From Lathyrus oleraceus (lineage: Eukaryota; Streptophyta; Magnoliopsida; Fabales; Fabaceae), in the NCBI RefSeq assembly GCF_024323335.1, contig NC_066584.1, forward strand, positions 422,883,319 through 422,947,318: DNA of 64,000 nt, written 5' to 3'. Positions 34,482 to 45,689 of this stretch are shown here, piece after piece (the stretch's first letter is position 1; each line of letters starts with the position of its first letter). Made by a program: the position numbers and the translations under genes. Under the pieces are notes generated by a model. That model saw nothing but the letters and a program-made list of their open reading frames with translations, made no database searches and was not told the DNA's origin.

Positions 34482-36505
34482 TGTAACACCCTTCTAAAAT
34501 ACCCCAAATATTTAATTAAAATAACAACATATCAATCAGAGTAAATATGCAATCAAGGGTGTCACACAACCACTTCACACCATAATAACTGTCATGCTCT
34601 TTATTTAATCAAAATAATATTTTTGCATAATTCGCAGAGGATAGAAATCGACCAACCATTCAAAACATATAACATATTACAGGTAAAAAGGTTCAACAAC
34701 CAACAATAAAACAATTAAAACATCCCGTCCCGATGTTACATCTATCAGAGCACGACCCACTAAGTAGACTACACTAGACTCCAGGCACTAGCTTCTACTC
34801 AATCACGGCTCGTTACCTGAAAAATAGTTGTAAGGGTGAGTTCCTCAATCGATATAATAAGCATTATAAAATATCATGTCATGTTAAGTAATTTAACACA
34901 TTAATCACCCTAATCGCATCACACATTCAGTAACGGCACATCAACTCAAACATCATGATCAATATCAACACAAACACCACTTCTCAATTAAAATAAATAC
35001 CCATACGACAAACCAACAACAATGCAACTCTAATGAGACTCGACTCGTCATGCATGTGGTACCATTCGGAGTAAAACTCCCAACTTAAAATCATTGCCAT
35101 TTTATTGGGCATCAAGGCATAAGCCTTCAACTTTCAACTTAAAATTTGCCAATCCAGGCCAACGTGGTGTGAGCAAAGCTCCGACTTATTCAACTTTTGC
35201 CAATCCAGGCCAACGTGGTGTGAGCAAAGCTCCGACTTAATGCATATGAATGTACATGACATACACGACTTTAACATTCCGACAACATAATAATAATAGC
35301 AACGCAACAATGTTTTCAACATAATCAACTTATAATCAACTTCGACATACACGACTTTAAAATTCCGACAACATAATAATAATAGCAACACAACGATGTT
35401 TTCAACATAATCAACTTATAATCAACGTTGGCTCACCAAGCCTACAACTCAGTATTTTCAACAACTTTCCGTACACGGGACAACTTAACAACTCAGTCAT
35501 ACTTGTAACGACACTTCATAACATAAACCCAATAAAATTACTCATCAAAATTGACTATAATATTACTTCATAACATACCCCAATCCCTACTATGTCACAC
35601 GCCGATAACGGCCAATCACCAATTATGTTCACAACATCAAAATGTCAATTTCTCCACTCTGCAACAGTGTTAACCGGTTAACGCCCTGGGTTAACCGGTT
35701 AACGCAGCACAAAACACGCTTTCTGGCAAAACTCAACAGTGTTAACCGGTTAACGCCCTGGGTTAACCGGTTAACGCAGACAGAACAGCAATTTTCACAA
35801 ATTACAACAGTGTTAACCGGTTAACGCCCTGGGTTAACCGGTTAACGCAAGCAAAACAGCAATATTTCATAATTTCTAACAGTGTTAACCGGTTAACATC
35901 CTGGGTTAACCGGTTAACGCAAGACAGAAAGCTGTTCCTGCGCTAACACGAAGCAGAATGCAGAATTCTCCGCATTTTCCGCCGTCGGAGGACTTCCGGA
36001 CCTCCGATTCCAATTCCGTAAGAAGCGATACGTTCGGAAAATCACAATACACTCAAATACAGATTTAAGTACAACTTTAACACAACTTATCCAACACAAT
36101 TTCTCAGCATTCCACATTCCCAATTAGGGTCAAATCAACGGTTTATCACTACCCATTACATGTTAATCTATAATACCCATTAAACGACGATAAACCTCCC
36201 TTACCTGTATTAATCCGGCAGCCTTTAGCTTCAAGCTCTTCTCTTCTCCAACCTTTGCTCTCTTACTCTTCCTCTTTGCCCTTTCTCCACTTTTCATTTT
36301 TCAGCCGCTTCTCTGTTTCACGTGAAAACTCTTTTTACCAAATGGAACCCTTTTTCCTTATTTCCAACTTATATATATATTTTCCAATAATTATTATTTC
36401 AATAATAATAATAATAATCCAATAAATTCCAATTATTTAATTAAATTAATAAATATAATATTAACTTAAATTAAATAATTATCTTATTTTAATCGGGGTG
36501 TTACA
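34482..36505 (-). repeat. Tekay array LTR 3
   Basis: Internal LTR between units 2 and 3, nearly identical to LTR 2. It has one private change that I noticed (CTCTTACTC against CTCTTGCTC near 36263). The palindrome block starts at 35669. Confidence 0.92.
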
Positions 36506-36547
36506 ACTCTCCCCCACTAAAAGAGTTTTCGTCCTCGAAAACATACC

Positions 36548-39500
36548 TCAAGCGAATAACTCAGGATAAGACTCCTTCATCTGACTCTCAAGTTCCCAAG
36601 TCACATTGCCACCTGCTGGTCCTCCCCAAGCTACCTTCACCAAGGCAATATCTTTACCCTGCAACTGTTTCAACTCTCGATCCTCGATCCTCGTAGGTGA
36701 GGTTTCAACAGTCAGGTTATCTCTCACCTGTACATCATCCACTTGGACTACATGCGACGGATCAGGAATGTACCTTCTCAACTGAGACACATGGAAAACT
36801 TCATGCAAATTCGCAAGTGACGGCGGTAAAGCGATACGATAGGCTACCTCTCCTATCCTCTCCAAAATCTGATAAGGACCAATAAATCGAGGTGTCAACT
36901 TCTTCGACTTCAAAGCTCGACCAACCCCAGTTATCGGAGTAACACGAAGAAACACATGGTCTCCCTCTTGAAACTCAAGTGACTTCCTCCTCTTGTCGTG
37001 ATAACTCTTGTGACGACTCTGAGCAATTCTCATCTTCTCCTGAATCATCTTAATTTTTTCCGTAGTTTGTTGAACAATCTCCGGTCCAACCACAGCACTC
37101 TCACCGGACTCATACCAACATAACGCTGTCCGACATCTCCTACCATACAAAGCTTCAAACGGCGCCATACCAATGCTCGAATGAAAACTATTGTTGTAGG
37201 TAAACTCAATCAAAGGTAAATAACAATCCCAAGTACCTCCCTTTTCCAAAACACAAGCTCTCAAAAGATCTTCTAATGACTGAATCGTCCTCTCAGTCTG
37301 ACCATCAGTCTGCGGATGATATGCAGAACTCAATCTCAGCTTAGTTCCCAAAGCCCTCTGCAAACCTTCCCAGAACTTCGATGTAAATCTAGGATCTCTG
37401 TCCGAAACAATACTCGACGGAATACCATGCAAACTTACAATCTTCTCAATATACAACTCAGCTAATCTCTCTAACGGATAATCCATTCTAATCGGAATGA
37501 AATGAGCCGATTTCGTCAATCTATCAACAATCACCCAAATAGCTTCAAAACTCTTACTTGTCCTCGGTAAACCAGAGACAAAATCCATACTGATACTATC
37601 CCACTTCCACTCTGGAATAGCCAACGGTTGCATTAGCCCAGACGGCTTCTGATGCTCAATCTTTGACTTCTGACAAGTTAGGCACGCATACACAAAACGA
37701 GCCACATCTTCTTTCATTCCGGGCCACCAAAATATTTTCTTTAAATCCTGATACATTTTAGTAGCTCCTGGATGAATACTCAAACTGCTTCTATGACCCT
37801 CTTCTAGAATGCTTCTTTTCAAAATCGCATCATCAGGAATACAAGTTCTTTCCCCTAACTTCAGCACACCTCTCGCATCAATCTTAAAGTCACTCTTCTC
37901 TGATTGACCACATCGATTAAGGATATCTACTAATTTCACATCCAATTTTTGTGCCTCTCGGATACTATCCATAAAATCATTATTAATCTTTAGCATTCCT
38001 AGCATTACACTCTGCGGGGTTACTTCGCAAACCAAACTCATATCACGAAATTGCTCAATTAATTCCAACTCCTTAATCATCATTGCTGACACATGCAAGG
38101 TCTTTCTACTTAAAGCATCGGCCACAACATTTGCTTTTCCTGGATGATAATTCAAACCGAAGTCATAATCTTTAAGCAATTCTAACCACCTACGTTGTCT
38201 CATGTTCAGCTCTTTCTGATCAAATAGATACTTTAAACTTTTATGATCGCTGAAAACTTCAAATCTGGAACCATAAAGGTAATGCCTCCAGATTTTTAGC
38301 ACAAACACCACAGCAGCAAGTTCAAGATCATGCGTAGGATAGTTCTTCTCATGAATTCTTAACTGTCGCGATGCATAAGCAATTACTTTATCATTTTGCA
38401 TGAGCACACCTCCCAAACCCATCAATGAAGCATCACAGTAAATTATAAACGGTTCCTCCGGATTTGGCAAAGTCAAAACCGGCGCCGACGTCAATCTCCT
38501 TTTTAATTCATTAAAACTCTCTTCGCACTGAACATCCCACACGAAAGCTTTACCTTTACAAGTTAATTTAGTCAACGGAAGTGCTAACTTAGAAAATCCT
38601 TCAATAAACCTTCTATAATATCCAGCTAATCCCAAAAAGCTTCTAATCTCGGTAACCGACTTAGGAGTCTCCCATTGCAATACAGCTTCTACCTTGGAAG
38701 GATCTACAGCAATACCCTTTCCTGAAATTACATGGCCGAGAAAACTGACTTCTCTTAACCAAAATTCACACTTGGACAGCTTCGCATACAATTTCTTATC
38801 TTTCAAAACATCCAACACTAATCTCAAATGTTCCTTGTGCTCTTCTTCGGACTTAGAGTAAATCAAAATATCATCAATAAATACTACCACAAAATGATCC
38901 AGATAAGTATGGAAAATACGATTCATGTATTCCATAAATATTCCCGGCGCATTAGTCACACCGAAAGGCATCACAGAATACTCATAATGTCCATACCGAG
39001 TTCTGAACGCTGTCTTCTGGATGTCTTCATCTTTCACTTTGATCTGATGATAGCCCGATCTCAAATCAATTTTTTTACTGAACACACAAGCACCCACTAA
39101 TTGATCCATCAAATCATCTATTCTCGGTAGTGGATACTTATTCTTGATCGTTACTTTATTCAATTGTCTATAATCAATACAAAGCCTCATACTACCATCT
39201 TTCTTCTTTACTAGCAACACTGGGGCTCCCCACGGCGACACACTTGGTCTTATAAACTTCTTCTCAAGTAAGTCTTCCAATTGCTTCTTTAATTCATACA
39301 ATTCAGATGCCGACATTCTATACGGTGCCATCGAAATAGGCCTAGTACCAGGTACCAGATCAATAGTAAATTCAACTTCCCTCTCTGGCGGCACACTAGG
39401 AATTTCATCAGGAAAAACTTCAGGGAATTCTTTCACCACTAACAGTTCCTCAATCTTAGCTTTACCCTCAACCGACAACGTCGCCATCAAAGAAAACATC

Positions 39501-39709
39501 TGAGCTCCCTCTTTCATCAATTTTCGCAATTCTTTGAAAGGTAATAAGTCAACTCCTTCCTCTTCAGGAGTGGAAAACCTCACTGACTTACGATGACAAT
39601 CTATATGAACATAATTATACTCCAACCAGTTCATACCAAGAATCACATCCATCCCATCCAACTTATCACCACAACACAACTTAAAAGTTAGATTAGTAAC
39701 AATACACAA
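36548..39709 (-). CDS. pol: Tekay pol, unit 3
   Basis: Encodes the same 1053-residue protein as unit 2. It is the transcriptionally first unit of the array, since its upstream LTR (LTR 4) is the outer 5' LTR. It has the same missing gag, missing protease active site and absent start codon. Because it has one promoter LTR upstream and one LTR downstream, each unit could in principle be transcribed by itself. Confidence 0.93.
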   Translation of the reverse strand: MCIVTNLTFKLCCGDKLDGMDVILGMNWLEYNYVHIDCHRKSVRFSTPEEEGVDLLPFKELRKLMKEGAQMFSLMATLSVEGKAKIEELLVVKEFPEVFPDEIPSVPPEREVEFTIDLVPGTRPISMAPYRMSASELYELKKQLEDLLEKKFIRPSVSPWGAPVLLVKKKDGSMRLCIDYRQLNKVTIKNKYPLPRIDDLMDQLVGACVFSKKIDLRSGYHQIKVKDEDIQKTAFRTRYGHYEYSVMPFGVTNAPGIFMEYMNRIFHTYLDHFVVVFIDDILIYSKSEEEHKEHLRLVLDVLKDKKLYAKLSKCEFWLREVSFLGHVISGKGIAVDPSKVEAVLQWETPKSVTEIRSFLGLAGYYRRFIEGFSKLALPLTKLTCKGKAFVWDVQCEESFNELKRRLTSAPVLTLPNPEEPFIIYCDASLMGLGGVLMQNDKVIAYASRQLRIHEKNYPTHDLELAAVVFVLKIWRHYLYGSRFEVFSDHKSLKYLFDQKELNMRQRRWLELLKDYDFGLNYHPGKANVVADALSRKTLHVSAMMIKELELIEQFRDMSLVCEVTPQSVMLGMLKINNDFMDSIREAQKLDVKLVDILNRCGQSEKSDFKIDARGVLKLGERTCIPDDAILKRSILEEGHRSSLSIHPGATKMYQDLKKIFWWPGMKEDVARFVYACLTCQKSKIEHQKPSGLMQPLAIPEWKWDSISMDFVSGLPRTSKSFEAIWVIVDRLTKSAHFIPIRMDYPLERLAELYIEKIVSLHGIPSSIVSDRDPRFTSKFWEGLQRALGTKLRLSSAYHPQTDGQTERTIQSLEDLLRACVLEKGGTWDCYLPLIEFTYNNSFHSSIGMAPFEALYGRRCRTALCWYESGESAVVGPEIVQQTTEKIKMIQEKMRIAQSRHKSYHDKRRKSLEFQEGDHVFLRVTPITGVGRALKSKKLTPRFIGPYQILERIGEVAYRIALPPSLANLHEVFHVSQLRRYIPDPSHVVQVDDVQVRDNLTVETSPTRIEDRELKQLQGKDIALVKVAWGGPAGGNVTWELESQMKESYPELFA

Positions 39710-39770
39710 TTGTTAGACAGTAACGACACGACAACTGGCCGGACAGACCGACCTGCTCTGATACCACTAA

Positions 39771-41794
39771 TGTAACACCCTTCTAAAATACCCCAAATAT
39801 TTAATTAAAATAACAACATATCAATCAGAGTAAATATGCAATCAAGGGTGTCACACAACCACTTCACACCATAATAACTGTCATGCTCTTTATTTAATCA
39901 AAATAATATTTTTGCATAATTCGCAGAGGATAGAAATCGACCAACCATTCAAAACATATAACATATTACAGGTAAAAAGGTTCAACAACCAACAATAAAA
40001 CAATTAAAACATCCCGTCCCGATGTTACATCTATCAGAGCACGACCCACTAAGTAGACTACACTAGACTCCAGGCACTAGCTTCTACTCAATCACGGCTC
40101 GTTACCTGAAAAATAGTTGTAAGGGTGAGTTCCTCAATCGATATAATAAGCATTATAAAATATCATGTCATGTTAAGTAATTTAACACATTAATCACCCT
40201 AATCGCATCACACATTCAGTAACGGCACATCAACTCAAACATCATGATCAATATCAACACAAACACCACTTCTCAATTAAAATAAATACCCATACGACAA
40301 ACCAACAACAATGCAACTCTAATGAGACTCGACTCGTCATGCATGTGGTACCATTCGGAGTAAAACTCCCAACTTAAAATCATTGCCATTTTATTGGGCA
40401 TCAAGGCATAAGCCTTCAACTTTCAACTTAAAATTTGCCAATCCAGGCCAACGTGGTGTGAGCAAAGCTCCGACTTATTCAACTTTTGCCAATCCAGGCC
40501 AACGTGGTGTGAGCAAAGCTCCGACTTAATGCATATGAATGTACATGACATACACGACTTTAACATTCCGACAACATAATAATAATAGCAACGCAACAAT
40601 GTTTTCAACATAATCAACTTATAATCAACTTCGACATACACGACTTTAAAATTCCGACAACATAATAATAATAGCAACACAACGATGTTTTCAACATAAT
40701 CAACTTATAATCAACGTTGGCTCACCAAGCCTACAACTCAGTATTTTCAACAACTTTCCGTACACGGGACAACTTAACAACTCAGTCATACTTGTAACGA
40801 CACTTCATAACATAAACCCAATAAAATTACTCATCAAAATTGACTATAATATTACTTCATAACATACCCCAATCCCTACTATGTCACACGCCGATAACGG
40901 CCAATCACCAATTATGTTCACAACATCAAAATGTCAATTTCTCCACTCTGCAACAGTGTTAACCGGTTAACGCCCTGGGTTAACCGGTTAACGCAGCACA
41001 AAACACGCTTTCTGGCAAAACTCAACAGTGTTAACCGGTTAACGCACTGGGTTAACCGGTTAACGCAGACAGAACAGCAATTTTCACAAATTACAACAGT
41101 GTTAACCGGTTAACGCCCTGGGTTAACCGGTTAACGCAAGCAAAACAGCAATATTTCATAATTTCTAACAGTGTTAACCGGTTAACATCCTGGGTTAACC
41201 GGTTAACGCAAGACAGAAAGCTGTTCCTGCGCTAACACGAAGCAGAATGCAGAATTCTCCGCATTTTCCGCCGTCGGAGGACTTCCGGACCTCCGATTCC
41301 AATTCCGTAAGAAGCGATACGTTCGGAAAATCACAATACACTCAAATACAGATTTAAGTACAACTTTAACACAACTTATCCAACACAATTTCTCAGCATT
41401 CCACATTCCCAATTAGGGTCAAATCAACGGTTTATCACTACCCATTACATGTTAATCTATAATACCCATTAAACGACGATAAACCCCCCTTACCTGTATT
41501 AATCCGGCAGCCTTTAGCTTCAAGCTCTTCTCTTCTCCAACCTTTGCTCTCTTGCTCTTCCTCTTTGCCCTTTCTCCACTTTTCATTTTTCAACCGCTTC
41601 TCTGTTTCACGTGAAAACTCTTTTTACCAAATGGAACCCTTTTTCCTTATTTCCAACTTATATATATATTTTCCAATAATTATTATTTCAATAATAATAA
41701 TAATAATCCAATAAATTCCAATTATTTAATTAAATTAATAAATATAATATTAACTTAAATTAAATAATTATCTTATTTTAATCGGGGTGTTACA
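39771..41794 (-). repeat. Tekay array LTR 4 (outer 5' LTR)
   Basis: Ends at the right copy of the GCTCT target duplication. Private changes include GCACTGG in the second palindrome pair linker (near 41044) and TTCAACCGC (near 41591). It keeps AAACCCCCC as in LTR 1. Confidence 0.92.
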
Positions 41795-41799
41795 GCTCT

Positions 41800-43019
41800 A
41801 ACACTGAATCTCACGCGCTCGGTGGCTCTTCAGTCCAAGATTTTATTCCCCTATCCTCTGTCATGAGATCCTTGAACCCATGTCTTCATCTCTAAGACTC
41901 AATTTCAAACCCCAAACTTCTAGTTTTTTGTTTCTCTTATTTCATTCTCATTTCAGTCGATATTCTCTCTTTATTAGGGGTTATCTTTTATACCTATCTG
42001 TGACCAATAGATGGGTTAGGTTTTAGCTTAAGGTTTTTCATCAATTATCAGTCATCTATTTTTGACCATTTACATTATATTTTCAAGTTAGGGGTTGGGA
42101 TCGGGAGAGAAGAACCAAAAAAGGTAGCATCTTGAGGCGACTTAACTAGAGAGAGTTATGTAAAACACAGAAGAAGAGAGGAGATTTCCTCCCAGAACCA
42201 CTTTCTCTAAATGATTTCTTATATCTATTATAAATTATTGTTCTATATTTATTTAATTATTTTATTCAGTTTCTTGCACCATTTATTCTATTTTTTGGTT
42301 GTTTGTCATACACTGATTTTCTTTCTGATACATAATTTTTCAGTTGTTGTCAGAGGGTTCTATTTCTCCTTGTATAGGTAATAACACCAACACATTAATT
42401 TTTCCTGTATTCTTTCAAATTATAATAAGGGGACTAGTTCACATATTCAATTCAGTTATGGATGTTATTGTGTGAATCATTTCCTAATGTGTGCAATTAT
42501 GATTGTTAAACTGGTAGTGTTTAATGGTATTAATGCAGAAAATGCACTTATTAATGATATTATTTGTCAAATGTATAGGTGATTGTTTTAATTGATTAGT
42601 TGAACCATATAACATGTACAACTGCAACAAAAAAAAATTAATTGAAATCTTGACATTCATCTTATGCACATTTGTATGTTCATTCCAGTTCTTGTTTTTG
42701 GATGGATCTGCACATGTAATGGAGTAGACAAGGTTCCATGAAGCTTGTGAAATAGGCTTCTTTTGAGTGGAGAAGTGCAAGAAAGGGAAACATGGTAAGT
42801 GTTATTGTAATGGTTGATGATGTAGTAGTAGTCATCACTTCTGGTCCATGTTATTGTAAAGGTTATTGCACATATTTGTTTGATCTATACTTGTTCATTC
42901 ATGGAAATGTTTCATATTTTTTATACATTATTAATATTTTGCAGGGGTTTTTAACCTCCTAAAATAAAAACTCTTCCGTTTAAATAAAATATTTTTTTAA
43001 TATATATGTTGATTCAGCT
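41800..43019. other. MULE interior right of the Tekay array
   Basis: AT-rich, with only short frames (one of 98 codons on the minus strand, 42780-42484) that have no protein-like features. It continues from 23561-23898 on the other side of the array. I looked for a captured gene fragment and could not recognise one. Confidence 0.5.
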
Positions 43020-43193
43020 TGCCAACATGTCATGCCACGTAGCCAAGTTAACATTTTTTTTCTAAATTTTTAACGGCAAGTGCCTTTTTGTGTAATGGAA
43101 CAATTCGTAGAGGACCAATATGTAACATTTTTTAGTTAAGGGATTAAAGCGAAATACTAAATTAAGTTAAGGGACTTTGTAACTAATTATGCC
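43020..43193 (-). repeat. MULE right terminal inverted repeat
   Basis: Inverted counterpart of the left repeat, ending GCC directly before the 9-bp duplication TTATAATTA at 43194-43202. Confidence 0.75.
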
Positions 43194-43982
43194 TTATAAT
43201 TATGTGTTGGGGAATTAGGGTGTTGTAATATCCAATATTCCCTTAAATGCTCAATTAGTTGTCAATTGGGATCAATAGAGTAACCAGTGAACTCTGAAGA
43301 GATTAATTATTAATAAAGGGGACATACCAATATTAATAACTACAAGAGAGGACATTTTGATAACATTAATAATTGGTCAATTGGTACTGGAAGATAAAAT
43401 ATCAATTGAGATATTTTATATTACTACTTAATATTATATATTATTTTTATATATATTATATTATATAGTATTTTGTGTGGTGGAAAAGAAAGAAGAAGAA
43501 AAGGATAAGAAGAAGTAGGTAAGAGAGAAAGAGAGAGTTATCAGAAAGGAAAGAGAAAGAGAAAGAGAAAGAGGAAAGAGAAAGAGGAAGAAGAGAAGAA
43601 AATGAAGGAAGAAAGAAGAAGAGAAAGCCATGGAAACATTCACCACCATTATCTCATCTTCATCACCCACTTCACATTTATTTCACCATCTTCATCTCCA
43701 AGGTGAGTTCTAGATAGAACTTTAGATTTAGAAATTAGGGTTGGTAAAACCATGAAATTGATAGTGAGATTGTTGATAGTATGATGAGTTTCTATGAATC
43801 TTCATTGATGATATTTCTATGGGTGTTCTTGCATATTTTGGATTATTGTGATATAATGATGTGATTGTTGTTTGGAAGTTTGTTGTTGTGTTTTATGTTC
43901 ATGCCAAGAGGTTGGTTGTGAAAAAAATGAAGTAAAAATTATGCCTGTTATTAATTTGATGAATTAAAATATGTAACCAATG

Positions 43983-44034
43983 GGGTTCTAACCCGAGACC
44001 TCATTGGAATTGTACAAGCCTTACCACTAGGCCA
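43983..44034 (-). ncRNA. tRNA-like segment (possible SINE head) with A and B boxes
   Basis: On the minus strand TGGCCTAGTGG (44034-44024) fits the pol III A box TRGCNNAGYGG. GGTTAGAACCC (43993-43983) fits the B box GGTTCGANNCC with one mismatch, 30 bases further on. Spacing and order match tRNAs and tRNA-derived SINEs. A cloverleaf was not established and no clear poly-A tail or target duplication was seen, so it may be a SINE fragment or an old tRNA relic inside the LTR. Confidence 0.55.
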
Positions 44035-44689
44035 ACTATTTTGTTGTTGAATACTTATGCAATGGATAGATATTAGTCTAAATCTTGATTAAGATAGATT
44101 AATGAATTAATTGAGTGTTATAACTCCGTTTTGGACACTGACGGATCCGTTAGAAAGATAACGTAAAGGGCTATTATTATTGTTCCATGTTATAAAATAT
44201 TATGTGATTTATAAATGCTATGAATTATATCATGATGAAAATTAAATATTGTTGTTATGTGGAAGGTGAAGTAACGTGATTAAAAACCTTACAAAGATGA
44301 GTGAGGAAACCTAGGAGAATAACTTGATTAATAACTTAGAAAGACAATCTAGGTTATGGAAGCGAGTATATGGTATTCATTCGTACGACGCTTATGTGAG
44401 GTCGTGGACAAATTGTTGCCATGATTGAGAATGAGACGCATTGTATGGAACATGCCATGTTATTATTTGTGTATTGTGGTGAATAAAGTCACCAGTGATT
44501 GATGAATTTTGTTATGGTTCGTAGAACCGATGATTGTGGAACCGATCATGTATTCAGAATGTGTGTTTTCTGTGGTGGTACACATCTCTATTGGTATGCT
44601 TAGATGAGTAAGCATTGGGATGTGGGACCAATGATTCAAGCCTTAATTGGGTTTGAGCCCCAACCATGGCAGACATGGGGGAAAGGTGG

Positions 44690-44810
44690 ACACCAAAGTG
44701 GGTTAGAGTCCCATACGGTGAAAGAGACTCAAAGTGGGTAAAGTCCCATATAAGTGATGGTTCTTAAAAGTGGGTTCGAGTCCCATAGGGGAACCTGATA
44801 TCCACCGCGA
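44690..44810 (+). repeat. Minisatellite AAGTGGGTT-AGTCCCATA in the solo LTR
   Basis: Three to four copies of a ~25-40 bp unit with core AGTGGGTT(A/C)GAGTCCCAT. The copy at 44773-44783 contains GGTTCGAGTCC, a perfect B-box word, but no A box precedes it at tRNA spacing. Confidence 0.65.
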
Positions 44811-45375
44811 AAGACGAATCATACGAGCATGCATGAACCAGGCCTGACTTAGACGTAAGTCCGTTCGGGAATTGATGTTTCGTGATCTGAATAATGATCA
44901 AGGTTGAGTTATGAGAACTCAGATGCATGTATAGTTTCCCCATCGCTCAAGTCTTTGTTCCCTTGTTGACTTGAGTTGGATATGAGTTGAATATTGACTA
45001 GAAACCCTGTAGAGCCGAGTGGACCCATAGGATAGGAGAACTCACTGAGATTATTATCTCATCCCATTATTGTTGTTATTTTTCAGGTAATCCTTACAGG
45101 TTGAATCTATGAGAAGTTGTGATGGATGTTCCAAGGGATGCTGTTTATCATGATCTTCCATTGTGGAGTTGTGTGCAATGAAGATATTGCACATACTTCT
45201 TAGATTTTTATTGTTTAGGCATTATTGTATAACATGTTCCATTGATGTTTTTAGTTTGGACATGTGTATATATTGATGCCATTAGGCACTTATGTTGGGT
45301 CAGTACCAATTATTAACACTTGTATGATATTATTCTAGATATATATTATACGGGTTGTTACAGGTGTTACATTAG

Positions 45376-45387
45376 TGGTATCAGAGC
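45376..45387 (+). other. Primer-binding site of Tekay-B
   Basis: TGGTATCAGAGC, followed by AGGTC as in the Tekay array. It lies right after the last LTR bases once the solo LTR and its duplicated GGTGT are set aside. Confidence 0.82.
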
Positions 45388-45689
45388 AGGTCACTCCGTC
45401 CGACCAAGTTGTTATAATGTGTTTGCTCCCTTATATGCGACATGTGTGTGAAAATATTGTCGGTACTCGTTTGTTTTTCTAACCACTAGTTTGTAGGAAC
45501 ACGCTTGAACAAGTGTGGGAAAAGCTTTCTGCTTCTCTAAGATATTTCATGTGTGGAGAGTTGACTCAGCATGCTGCTATTGCAATGGTGCATGTGTGAT
45601 TTGGAAGATATGGAGTCAGAAAACAGAGTAAATATCTGAACTTGTAATTTTCGAGGGAGAAAATCATTTAAGTCTTTTTTTAGTAAATT
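45388..45689 (+). other. Residual internal region of Tekay-B
   Basis: About 300 bp with no long frame, ending in ATTTTCGAGGGAGAAAAT, similar to sequence found at the end of Tekay pol just before the PPT. All gag and pol are missing, so this is a deletion derivative. Confidence 0.6.

Larger units (their letters stand above)
23904..41794 (-). mobile_element. Tandem Tekay array: four LTRs, three internal bodies
   Basis: Four 2024-bp LTRs (23904-25927, 29193-31216, 34482-36505, 39771-41794) alternate with three 3265-bp internal regions, an exact 5289-bp period. All units read on the minus strand. Each internal region has a tRNA-iMet-type PBS (TGGTATCAGAGC) four bases from its upstream LTR and a PPT against its downstream LTR. 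The whole array, and no single unit, is flanked by a perfect 5-bp duplication GCTCT (23899-23903 and 41795-41799). One insertion event followed by LTR-LTR unequal recombination explains this; insertion of a multimer, or an assembly expansion, are alternatives. Confidence 0.93.
23387..43193. mobile_element. Non-autonomous Mutator-like element (MULE) carrying the Tekay array
   Basis: The left end reads GGCTTAATTCATC and the right end, reverse complemented, GGCATAATTAGTTAC. The inverted repeats stay alignable for at least 150 bp (shared blocks around CTTAACTTAATTTAGTATTTC, ACTAAAAAATGTTA, ATTGGTCCT and GTTAA). A perfect 9-bp target duplication TTATAATTA flanks both ends (23378-23386 and 43194-43202), as expected for MULEs. 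Without the inserted Tekay array and its duplicated 5 bp, the element is about 1.9 kb. No transposase frame is seen, so it is non-autonomous. Its target was the Tekay-B LTR: the uninterrupted site survives in the other LTR near 48830. Confidence 0.85.
43224..45362 (+). repeat. Solo LTR (2139 bp) inserted at the Tekay-B LTR/PBS junction
   Basis: TGTAATATCC at the left and GGGTTGTTACA at the right, flanked by a perfect 5-bp duplication GGTGT (43219-43223 and 45363-45367). No internal region adjoins it, so it is a solo LTR made by LTR-LTR recombination. It contains an AT-rich TATA-like region (about 43440-43470), a 150-bp purine-rich tract (43483-43632), a tRNA-like segment on the minus strand (about 43983-44034) and a short minisatellite (about 44690-44800). 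Confidence 0.88.

Noticed and set aside
43461..43670. Ser/Phe/Leu-rich minus-strand frame
   Set aside because: Mirror of the GA-rich tract; low complexity only.
44773..44783. tRNA gene at a perfect B-box word
   Set aside because: Part of a minisatellite, with no A box at tRNA distance and no cloverleaf.
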